Shown piece after piece: positions 38,753 through 48,191 of a stretch of DNA of 64,000 nucleotides. The DNA comes from JACCZX01 sp963791315. GTDB taxonomy: Bacteria > Pseudomonadota > Gammaproteobacteria > Burkholderiales > Burkholderiaceae_F. The translations under genes and the position numbers were made by a program. The first letter of the stretch is position 1. Each line of letters starts with the position of its first letter. The notes under the pieces were generated by a model. The model was not told the DNA's origin, ran no database searches, and saw only the letters and a program-made list of their open reading frames with translations. The stretch covers positions 186,001 to 250,000 of the forward strand of contig CAWBRQ010000001.1 of NCBI GenBank assembly GCA_963791315.1, written 5' to 3'.

Positions 38753-40447
38753 ATGGATCAAAAGCCTGCCCGACACGCAGCGCGCATTCTCTTTGCCGCG
38801 GCGGTCATCGCAACTTCCGCGGTCGTTACGGGGTGCGGTGGCGGCGGATCGTCCCCCGCGCCCGCACCGGCACCCGCACCGCCAAGCGCCGGTCTCAGTG
38901 CCGACGAAGCCGCCCGCTTCCTGACGCAAGCCACCTTTGGGCCGACCGACGCGGACATCGCACGCGTGCAGTCAATCGGATATTCGGCGTGGATTGATGA
39001 GCAGTTCTCGTTGCCGGCAACGCCGCATCTTCCCTACGTACAGGCGAACTTCACCCCCGGTCCCAACGCCGCCAACTTCAACTTCATGCAGGACTCTTTC
39101 TGGCAGCAGGCGATTCCCGCGCCCGATCAGCTGCGTCAGCGCGTCAAGTTCGCGCTGTCGGAGCTGGTTGTCGTGTCCGGTGGCGACAACACGATCGCGG
39201 GCTTCGCGGACGGCCTCGCCAACTACGCCGACCTGTTGGGACAGCACGCGTTCGGCAACTACCGACAGCTGATCGAAGCGGTTGCGACCAGCCCCATGAT
39301 GGGCATCTACCTATCGCACCTGGGTAATAAGAAAGCCGACCCGGCGACGGGCGCCGTACCCGACGAAAACTTCGCGCGCGAGGTGACGCAGCTTTTCACG
39401 ATCGGTCTTTATCAACTCAACCTCGATGGCACGCCGATGCTGGTCAACGGCGCTCCGGTTGAGACGTACAGCAACGCCGACGTCACCGGACTCGCGCGTG
39501 TGTTCACCGGCTGGGGCTGGGCCGCGACTGGCACATCGAACGCGGAGTTTCGCGGTTCGGTCGTCACGGATCCTCAACGCACCGTGAAACCGATGAAGAT
39601 GTACCCGAACTTTCACGAGTCGGGCGCGAAGACTTTTCTTGGGACCACGATTCCGGCTGGAACGTCGGGTGAACAAAGCCTAGCGCTGGCGCTCGATCGA
39701 CTGTTCAACCATCAGAACTTCTGCCCGTTCGTCGGCAGGCAATTGATCCAGCGTTTTGTCACCAGCAACCCGAGCGCGGCGTACACCGGGCGCGTCGCGG
39801 CGGCGTGTGTTAACAACGGCCAAGGCGTGCGCGGCGATATGAAGGCCATCGTTCGCGCGATCCTGCTCGACGCCGAGGCGCGCGATGCAAGCAAGCTCAC
39901 CGATCCGCAATTCGGCAAGGTGCGGGAGCCGGTGCTGCGCCTTGCGAACTGGGCGCGCTGCTTCAAGGCGACATCCGCGTCAGGGAACTGGACGATCCGC
40001 AATCTTGACAGTGCGTCGTTTTCGCTCGGCCAGCAGCCGTGGCGCTCGCCTTCGGTGTTTAACTTCTTCCGCCCTGGATACGTGCCACCGAACACGGCTA
40101 TTGCCACGGCGGGACTGGTGGCGCCCGAATTTCAGCTGATCGGCGAAACCGCGGTCGCCGGCTACACCAACACCATGCAAGGTGTCGTCCAATCCGGCGT
40201 CGGTCTCGGCAACCCGCGCGATGTGCGCGCTGATTACACCAGCGAGCTCGCACTCGCTAGCAACGCCGATGCGCTGCTCGACCGCATGAATCGCTGCCTG
40301 ATGTACGGCACGATGGACACCACGCTGCGCAACGATCTGCGCACAGCAATCAACGCAATCGCGCTGACCGGCAGCGGTCCCACGAACCGTGTCTACACGG
40401 CCATCTTGCTGACGATGGCCTCCCCCGAATATCTGGTGCAGAAGTAG
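38753..40447 (+). CDS. DUF1800 family lipoprotein
   Basis: 564 residues. Signal and lipobox SAVVTGC, a Gly/Ser/Pro-rich linker, then DUF1800: AARFLTQATFGPTDADIARV, LHGRLV-like segments, LFTIGLYQLNLDGTPM, GLARVFTGWGW and PWRSPSVFNFFRPGYVPPN. Function is unknown; DUF1800 and DUF1501 occur as a pair in many bacteria. ATG at 38753 follows a GGGAG site. It is co-directional with and 21 bases before the DUF1501 gene. Confidence 0.9.
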   Translation: MDQKPARHAARILFAAAVIATSAVVTGCGGGGSSPAPAPAPAPPSAGLSADEAARFLTQATFGPTDADIARVQSIGYSAWIDEQFSLPATPHLPYVQANFTPGPNAANFNFMQDSFWQQAIPAPDQLRQRVKFALSELVVVSGGDNTIAGFADGLANYADLLGQHAFGNYRQLIEAVATSPMMGIYLSHLGNKKADPATGAVPDENFAREVTQLFTIGLYQLNLDGTPMLVNGAPVETYSNADVTGLARVFTGWGWAATGTSNAEFRGSVVTDPQRTVKPMKMYPNFHESGAKTFLGTTIPAGTSGEQSLALALDRLFNHQNFCPFVGRQLIQRFVTSNPSAAYTGRVAAACVNNGQGVRGDMKAIVRAILLDAEARDASKLTDPQFGKVREPVLRLANWARCFKATSASGNWTIRNLDSASFSLGQQPWRSPSVFNFFRPGYVPPNTAIATAGLVAPEFQLIGETAVAGYTNTMQGVVQSGVGLGNPRDVRADYTSELALASNADALLDRMNRCLMYGTMDTTLRNDLRTAINAIALTGSGPTNRVYTAILLTMASPEYLVQK

Positions 40448-40468
40448 GAAGCAGAACAGGAGATAAGC

Positions 40469-41845
40469 ATGACAACCCAAGCTTCCCGCCGCGAATTCTT
40501 GCGCCAGGCCTCAGCTCTATCAATTGCCGGCACCGCCGCGCCCTTCGCACTCAACCTGGCATCGATCGGCGCTGCATCCGCGCAGGTCGCCGGCGGCTAC
40601 AAGGCGCTGGTGTGTGTGTTCCTGTACGGCGCGAATGACGGACACAACACGGTCGTGCCGTTTGACGCGACCAACTACGCGAAGTATTCGGTCGGTCGCC
40701 AGGGAATCGCCTGGAACCAGGCGACGGAGCTGACGCAGCTGGTGCCGATCACACCGCTGCCCGGCGGCTTGCAGCTTTCGCTGCCGACGCCGCTCGCGCC
40801 GTTAGCCACACTGTTCGATCAGCAGAAGTGCGCGATCGTTTCCAACGTCGGTCCGCTGATTCAGCCGACCACGCGTGCGCAGTTTCAGACAGCCGGTTAT
40901 CCGCTGCCGCCGAAACTTTTTTCGCACAACGATCAGCAGTCGGTGTGGCAATCGTCGGCGCCCGAAGGTGCGAAGTACGGATGGGGCGGCCGCATCGGCG
41001 ACCTTCTTGCGTCACAGAACGGCAACAGCATCTTCACGTGCCTGAACGTCAGCGGCAACGCGGTTTTCCTCAGTGGACAACAGGCGCAGCCGTTTCAGCT
41101 CGACGCGACCCAGGGTGCAGTGGGCTTTTCCGCGCTGACCGGTGGCACGCCGACGCTATATGGATCGGCCGCTGCATCCTCGGCGCTGCGCACGGTGCTG
41201 ACGCGCAATCGCACGCATCTGTTCGAAAACGACACGGTCAAGGTCAACACGCGCTCGATCGATGCCAATGCAGTGTTGTCCGCCGCCCTGGCGGGCGCGC
41301 CGGCATTGACGCCACCTGCCGGCAACTCGCTGGCAACGCAGCTTGCAATGGTGGCCAAGGTGATCAGCGTTCGGAGCGCGCTCGGCGCCGCGCGCCAGGT
41401 ATTCCTAGTGTCGATGGGCGGCTATGACACGCATGCAAACCAGGTTGTAACGCAGACCAACTTGCTGACCCAACTGGCGTCGGCAATTTCGTTTTTCCAG
41501 TCAACGATGGACACGATGGGAACCGCCAACGACGTCACGCTGTTCACAGCTTCGGACTTCGGCCGCACATTGATTCAGAACGGTGACGGGAGCGATCACG
41601 GTTGGGGCTCGCACCACTTCGTCGTCGGCGGCGCAGTCAAAGGCAAGGAAATTTACGGCTCGTTTCCCGACCTGAGTCCGAATGTCTCGACCGACGCCGG
41701 CAATGGGCGGCTGATCCCGACGACGTCGGTCGAGCAGTACGCGGCGACGATGGCGAAGTGGATGGGCGTGACCGACCCGAACTTGCCGGTGATCCTGCCA
41801 AACCTCGCCAACTTCTCGCAGCAGAATTTGGGATTCATGAATTAG
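40469..41845 (+). CDS. DUF1501 family protein with Tat signal
   Basis: 458 residues. Twin-arginine signal SRREFLRQASALSIAGTAAP, then the DUF1501 (alkaline-phosphatase-like fold) core VCVFLYGANDGHNTVVPF and FSHNDQQSVWQSS, and near the C-terminus DFGRTLIQNGDGSDHGWGSH, a metal-site-like motif. It probably folds in the cytoplasm, with a bound cofactor or metal, before Tat export. Partner of the DUF1800 protein. Function unknown. Confidence 0.9.
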   Translation: MTTQASRREFLRQASALSIAGTAAPFALNLASIGAASAQVAGGYKALVCVFLYGANDGHNTVVPFDATNYAKYSVGRQGIAWNQATELTQLVPITPLPGGLQLSLPTPLAPLATLFDQQKCAIVSNVGPLIQPTTRAQFQTAGYPLPPKLFSHNDQQSVWQSSAPEGAKYGWGGRIGDLLASQNGNSIFTCLNVSGNAVFLSGQQAQPFQLDATQGAVGFSALTGGTPTLYGSAAASSALRTVLTRNRTHLFENDTVKVNTRSIDANAVLSAALAGAPALTPPAGNSLATQLAMVAKVISVRSALGAARQVFLVSMGGYDTHANQVVTQTNLLTQLASAISFFQSTMDTMGTANDVTLFTASDFGRTLIQNGDGSDHGWGSHHFVVGGAVKGKEIYGSFPDLSPNVSTDAGNGRLIPTTSVEQYAATMAKWMGVTDPNLPVILPNLANFSQQNLGFMN

Positions 41846-41861
41846 CGCAAACGGAGCAGGT

Positions 41862-42329
41862 ATGCTCACCACTCCGTCCAACTTTCGTCCGGAATCGCCG
41901 ATGAGCACACCGCTTCCTCCGCCGTCCGAACTCGCTGCCCCATCTGATTCACTGGTTACGGTTACGCACGTCGTGTACGCGCTGCACACGCTGAGCTTGG
42001 TGATCGGCGCGTTTGGCGCGGCGAGCATCATCGGTGCATTCGTGTTCGGCTGGCCATCGATCATTGCGGTGATCATCAACTACGTCAAACGCAGCGACGT
42101 GCGCGGGACGTATCTCGATTCTCACTTCTCGTGGCAGATTCGCACATTCTGGTGGGCGCTGCTGATGTCGGCGATCATCGCGGTGCTCGGCCTCACCTTG
42201 GCGATCGTTCTGATCGGCTTTGCGATCTGGATCGTCGGCTTCTTCGTACTCGGCATCTGGGCGATCTACCGTATCGCGCGCGGCTGGATGGCATTGATGG
42301 ATCGCCGGCCTATGCCGCTACCAAATTGA
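41862..42329 (+). CDS. Small inner-membrane protein (COG3671-like)
   Basis: 155 residues with three membrane segments (VVYALHTLSLVIGAFGAASI, AFVFGWPSIIAVIINYVK, IIAVLGLTLAIVLIGFAIWI). An aromatic/basic motif DVRGTYLDSHFSWQIRTFWW and YRIARGWMAL are typical of DUF4870-like/COG3671 proteins. ATG at 41862 has GGAGCAGG upstream; ATG at 41901 is an alternative. Its stop overlaps the convergent M13 gene by 12 bases. Function unknown. Confidence 0.75.
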   Translation: MLTTPSNFRPESPMSTPLPPPSELAAPSDSLVTVTHVVYALHTLSLVIGAFGAASIIGAFVFGWPSIIAVIINYVKRSDVRGTYLDSHFSWQIRTFWWALLMSAIIAVLGLTLAIVLIGFAIWIVGFFVLGIWAIYRIARGWMALMDRRPMPLPN

Positions 42330-44339
42330 GATCTGCTCCGCCGGCGCGCGCATCATCGGTGCATCGGCTGGACAATTGAACGCCTGCGCAAACTCGGGAA
42401 CGTTGGCGAGCGGGCCAAGCACGCGGTAGCGTGACGGCGCATGACCGTCGGTGCGCAGCTGATTGATCAGCGCTTCGTTCCGGTATTTGGCGCGCCAGAT
42501 CGTTGCGAACGACAAGAAGAAGCGTTGTTCCGGCGTGTAGTTGTCGATCTTGCCCGTAGGCTGGCGCGCCAGTGCGCGCTGTAGGGCATCGTACGCAAGC
42601 TTGACGCCGCCCAGATCCGAAATATTTTCGCCCAGTGTTTGCTCCCCATTGATCGTCTGTCCGGGCAGTGGCGCATATTCTGAATACTGCTGTGCGACTT
42701 TGGCGGCGCGCTCCTTGTATCGCGCGACATCGTCGGCGTTCCACCACTCGGCCAAGTTACCGACTTCGTCGTACTGCCGGCCTCGATCATCAAAGTGATG
42801 CGTGATCTCGTGCCCGATCACCGCACCGATCCCGCCATAGTTGACCGCGTCGTCAGCCTGAGCGTTGAAAAATGGCGGCTGCAGAATCGCCGCTGGAAAT
42901 ACGATGTCGTTCAGGCCGCCCGCAAACGCGTTGACCAGATGCGGCGCAACAAACCAGCGCGCCCGATCAACCGGCTTGCCCAGATCAGCGAGCCGCTGTT
43001 GATACTCCCACGCATTCGCGCGCAGCCAATTGCCCGCGTAATCGTCGCGCGCAATGGTCAGACCTTCGTACGTTTTCCAACGTTCCGGAAATCCAATCTT
43101 CAACACCATCGCGTCGAGCTTGCCGATGGCGCGTAGCTTCGTCGGCGCGCTCATCCAGTCGAGTTTTTCTATGCGCGCACGCAGCACGGCCTTGATGTCC
43201 TGGGTCATCGCCACGGCGCGCGCTTTTGCTTCTGGCGAGAACGCACGTGCAACGTACAGCTGGCCGAGTCCTTCGGCTACGGGCTCCGACCCGAAGTTGC
43301 CGGTTATGCTGACGATGACCTGCTCGGCGCGCGGCAGCTGCGCTTCGAGCCCGCGAATTGCGCGGCTGCGATAGTCGAAGTGCGCCTGCACGTATGCCGA
43401 CGGCAGTGCCGGCGCCGCGGCATCCAACACGTGTTGGCGCAGGTAGGCGCGCCACACGGCGAGCGGCGCCTCGGCTGCTGCGCGTGCAACCTGCTGCGCG
43501 AACCTAGGCACCGTCACGTTGAGCTCGGAAGTGCGCGCGATGCCAAGCGCGCCGAAATACCCAGCCCAATCGAATCCGGGAGCAAGCTCGATCAGCGAAC
43601 GCGCCGTGTGCAGGTTGTAAACGACGTTCGGATCGCGCCGCTCAACCCGCGTGAGCGACGCTCGCGCAAGATCGGTTTCGAGCGCGAACACCGCATTGGC
43701 AAGCGCTGCGTCGGCGTCGCCGCCCGATAGCCGCGCAATCTGAAGCCGGTACACGTCGTAGGCACTGCGTAGACCTGAGCGTCCGGGCATCGTCGCGAAA
43801 GTAGTCATCGCGATCAGGCAGGCCCAACCCGGCTTGATCAAGCACGGCGATGTAACGACGCTTGTCCTTCTCGTCAGGCCGTACCGCGACTAGAAACGGC
43901 GCAGGAATTCGGTAGAGCGCCATCTTGCCCAGCAGCGCGGGCAGTTGCGCCCGATCATTCAGCGCATCGATCTCCGTTAACAGCGGTGCCAGCGACGCGA
44001 GTCCCCGCCTTTCAATCGACGCCAAATCCACGCCGCTCGCGTAGTAGTCCGCCGCCAGCCGCTTACCCGGCGTATCCAGCCGACTGGGTTGCTGGACCGC
44101 TTCGGCCAATGCATCTTGGACGATGCGGCGACTCACGTCGCGCAACCCGTCGAAGCTGCCAATGCGCGCCTTGATCAGCCGGCATCGGCGCAGTCGCTTG
44201 CCACTTTCCATTCACATGGCGAGTCGAAGTCGGTGCATGCAGCGACGTCGAGCGATAAACCGTCGATATCGAGTACGGGCGCCGAAACGACAGCCGCCGG
44301 CAGCATGACCAGGGCGCAGAAAACGGAACGAAGCAGCAT
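42318..44339 (-). CDS. M13-family zinc endopeptidase (PepO/neprilysin-like, frameshifted)
   Basis: Secreted metallopeptidase. Signal peptide LLRSVFCALVMLPAAVVSAP, then the M13 N-terminal domain and, in the catalytic part, VIGHEITHHFDDRGRQYDEV (zinc site HExxH) and GENISDLGGVKLAYDAL (third zinc ligand Glu), with NAFAGGLNDIVFPAAILQPP. Frame changes near 44222 and 44180 (where VNGKWQATAPMPAD is in another frame) and near 43790. Length about 670 residues is normal. Divergent from the oxidoreductase gene. Confidence 0.9.
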
Positions 44340-44581
44340 GTACGAAGCGTAATCGGAAGCCGAAGGAGACATCTGCCAAACCGAGTCAGCCCGGCAGGAA
44401 CACGATGTGCCACGCCGCAGCGCATGATTGAGAGCATGTCCCCGCGGTGCTACCCTCGCGCCCTGCTCGAAACGAGCAATGATCGCCGAGCGCGCTCACA
44501 AGGCACGCGACGCTACCGGCCAAGTCGAAACGAACGTCGAAAGGCCGACTTCCAAGAACACGATTTTTGGCAGGAGCCTGA

Positions 44582-47500
44582 ATGAACGCCCCCCTTACCG
44601 AAGCCGTCCGCCGCGCTCTGGCGGAAGTCACCCTCGACGACAAGTGGACACTCGACCGCGGCCGCGCATACATGAGCGGTACGCAGGCGCTGATTCGTCT
44701 GATGATGCTGCAGCATCAGCGCGATCAACTCGCAGGACTCAACACCGCGGGTTTCATCAACGGCTATCGCGGTTCGCCCTGGGCGGGGTTGATCAGACCG
44801 CCGTGCGCGCGAAGAAGCATCTGGAGCGACACAACGTCCGCTTTCAACCCGGAGTGAATGAAGACCTTGGCCGCGACCGGCTGTATGGGGCACGCAGCAG
44901 GTCAACATGTACGAAGGCGCGAAATACGACGGCGTCTTTGCGATGTGGTACGGCAAAGGACCCGGCGTCGATCGCTGCGGCGATGTGTTCAAGCATGCAA
45001 ATGCAGCGGGTACCAGCAAGCACGGTGGCGTGCTGGCGGTGGCCGGTGACGACCATGGAGCCAAGTCGTCCACGCTGCCGCATCAATCGGATCACATCTT
45101 CAAAGCCTGCATGATTCCGGTGTTGTTCCCGGCGTCGGTGCAGGAGTATCTCGATCTCGGCCTGCACGGCATTGCGATGAGCCGATATGCCGGCGTTTGG
45201 GTGGCTATGAAGACGGTGACTGAGGTGGTCGAAGCATCGGCGTCAGTCGTGGTCGATCCGCGAGCGACTCGACATCGTCATTCCAAGCGATTTCGGAATG
45301 CCGCCCGACGGACTCAATATCCGCTGGCCCGATACGCCGCTCGCATTGGAAGCGCGACTGCTCGACTACAAGCTGTACGCCGCGCTCGCGTACTGCCGCA
45401 CCAACAAGCTGAATCACACGGTGATCGACTCGCCGCACGCGCGATTCGGCATCGTCGCCAGCGGCAAGGCCTATCTGGATACGCGCCAGGCGCTCGCGGA
45501 TCTCGGGCTCGACGAGCAAACGTGCAAGGACATCGGCATTCGGCTGTTCAAGTGCGGCATGGTGTGGCCGCTCGAAGCGACCGCGGTTCGCTCGTTTGCC
45601 GAAGGCCTGGAAGAAATTCTCGTGATCGAGGAAAAGCGCCAGCTACTCGAGTACGCGCTGAAGGAAGAGCTGTTCTCGTGGATCGGGACCGGCAAACGCG
45701 TGCCGCGCGTGATCGGCAAGTTCGACGAAAAAGACGGCGGCGAGTGGGCGGTGCCGCAAGGCAACTGGATTCTGCCTGCGCACTATGAGTTTTCGCCGGT
45801 AATCGTCGCGAAAGCGATCGCGCAGAGAATCGGCAAACTCGAATTGCCCGCAGAGATCCGCGCACGCATTCAGATGCGGCTGGCCATGATCGAGGCGAAG
45901 GAGAAAGCGCTTGCCGTAGCCGCGCGTCGTTACCGAGCGCACGCCGTATTTCTGCTCGGGCTGCCCGCACAGCACTTCGACGGTAGTGCCCGAAGGCTCG
46001 CGCGCAATGGCCGGCATCGGCTGCCATTACATGGCCCTGTGGATGGACCGCAATACCAGCACGTACACGCAGATGGGTGGCGAAGGCGCGCCATGGATCG
46101 GGCAGGCGCCGTTTACCCACGAGAAACACATTTTCGCGAACCTCGGCGACGGCACTTATTACCACTCGGGGTCGATGGCCGTGCGCGCGGCGGTCGCGGC
46201 CGGGGTGTCGATCACGTACAAGATTCTGTTCAACGACGCGGTCGCGATGACCGGCGGGCAGCCGCACGACGGTCCGCTGTCGGTGCCGATGATCACGCAG
46301 CAGATGGCGGCCGAAGGCGTAACGAAAATCGTCGTCGTTACCGACGAGCCGTACAAGTATCCGAAGGACGCCGGCTTTTGCACGAGGGCGTGCACCGTGC
46401 ACCATCGCGACCAGCTCGATCGCATCCAGCTCGAACTGCGCGAGCACACCGGCGTATCGGTGATGGTTTATGACCAGACGTGCGCGTCCGAAAAGCGGCG
46501 CAAGCGCAAGAAAAACACGGCAGAGAAAACCTATTTTCCCGATCCCGCGCGGCGTGTCGTCATCAACGAACTCGTGTGCGAAGGCTGCGGCGATTGCAAT
46601 TTGAAGTCGAATTGCCTGTCGGTCGAGCCGCTTGAAACCGAATTCGGACGCAAGCGCAAGATCAATCAGTCGACTTGCAACAAGGACTACTCGTGCCTGA
46701 ACGGTTTCTGTCCGAGCTTTGTCACCGTCGAAGGCGGGCAGCTCAAGAAGGGTAAGCCGAGCGCGGCAGGCAGCGTTCCGAGCTTGCCGCAGCCAGCGCT
46801 GCCGTCGTTACCAGCGCAGGGCGCGTACGGCATCATCGTTACCGGTGTCGGCGGCACCGGTGTCGTCACGATCGGGCAGCTTCTCGGCATGGCCGCGCAC
46901 CTGGAGGGCAAAGGTTTATCGGTGCTCGACATGGCCGGCCTGGCGCAAAAGGGCGGCGCGGTGTTTTCGCACGTGCAGATCGCGCCGACGCCGGAAGATC
47001 TCTATGCGACTCGCATTGCGATGGGCGAAGCCGACGTCGTTCTCGGCTGCGATCTGATCGTTACGACCAGCAACGAAGCATTGTCGAAAATCAAGGCGGG
47101 CGTCACCAAGGCGGTGGTCAACTCGGCCGAATCGCCGACGGCCGATTTCGTGCGCAATCCGAACTGGCAGTTCGGCAGCCCGAATCTTGCGACGCAGATA
47201 CGCGAAGCGGTCGGCGCTGGTGAGATGTGCGTTTGTCGACGCCAGTGCGCTGGCGACGGCGCTAATGGGCGATTCCATTTACACCAACCCGCTGATGCTC
47301 GGCTTCGCGTGGCAAAAGGGCTGGATTCCGCTCGCGTACGAAACTTTGCAGCGCGCGATCGAGATCAACGCGGTGGCGGTCGACGCCAACAAGAAAGCGT
47401 TCGAGTGGGGACGCGCCGCCGCGCACGACGTCGAGATGGTCAAGCGCATTGCATTCCCGGACAACGTCGTCGAGCTGAAGCGGGTCGCGAACACGCTCGA

Positions 47501-48163
47501 CGAAATCGTTGCCAAGCGCGTCGACTTCTTGACCGGGTATCAGAACGCCGCCTATGCGAAGCGCTACTCCGATCTGGTCGAGCGCGTGCGCAAGGTCGAA
47601 TCGGATCGGCTGCAGTCGACGCGGGTCACCGAGGCGGTTGCGCGCTTCTACTTCAAGCTGCTCGCCTACAAGGACGAGTACGAAGTCGGCCGGCTGCATT
47701 CCGATCCGGCGTTTCGCGCGAAGATCGCTGCGCAGTTCGACGGTGACTACAAGCTGAACTTCTATATGGCGCCGCCCATCATTTCGAAGCCCGATCCGGT
47801 CACCGGGAAGGTCGCGAAGAAGCGCTTCGGCCCGTGGATGATGTCGGCGTTTTCGGTGCTGGCGCGCTTGAAGTTTCTGCGAGGCTCGGCGTTCGATGTG
47901 TTCGGTTACACCGCGGAGCGCCGCACCGAGCGCGCATTGATCGGAGAATACGAAGCGACGGTCGAGGAAATTCTGGCGCGGCTCTCATCGACAATCAGGA
48001 AGTCGCCGTTCAGCTCGCGAGCATTCCGGACGACATCCGCGGCTACGGTCACATCAAGGAAGGCAATCTAAAAATCGCGCGTATCAAATGGGACGACTTG
48101 CTGGCGCGGCTGCGCGGGCAGACGAAAGCGCAGGTAATCAAGATCGCGGCGCGCGCAGCGTAA
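44582..48163 (+). CDS. Fused indolepyruvate ferredoxin oxidoreductase (many frameshifts)
   Basis: About 1190 residues, the single-chain form that decarboxylates aryl or branched 2-ketoacids to acyl-CoA with thiamine pyrophosphate. The opening (LDDKWTLDRGRAYMSGTQAL) and the NINGYRGSP-like motif (FINGYRGSP) are followed by the thiamine domain (GGEGAPWIGQAPFTHEKHIF), an iron-sulfur motif with CEGCGDC near 46570 and Cys pairs following, then the gamma domain GVGGTGVVTIGQLLG and MAGLAQKGGAVFSHV. Frame changes lie near 44780, 44880, 45250, 45950, 47225 and 47980. The protein family is clear although the frame is broken six times. Confidence 0.9.
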
Positions 48164-48167
48164 TCGG

Positions 48168-48183
48168 AAAGAGGCCGCTCTTT
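48168..48183. terminator. Small hairpin between convergent oxidoreductase and receptor genes
   Basis: AAAGAG / CTCTTT pair perfectly around GCCG, just after the oxidoreductase stop (48163) and before the receptor stop (48192). A short bidirectional terminator is possible. Confidence 0.45.
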
Positions 48184-48191
48184 GCTCTGAT

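Noticed and set aside
45548..46447. 299-residue minus-strand frame antisense to the indolepyruvate oxidoreductase
   Set aside because: Shadow of the strongly conserved sense gene; no motif or ribosome site.
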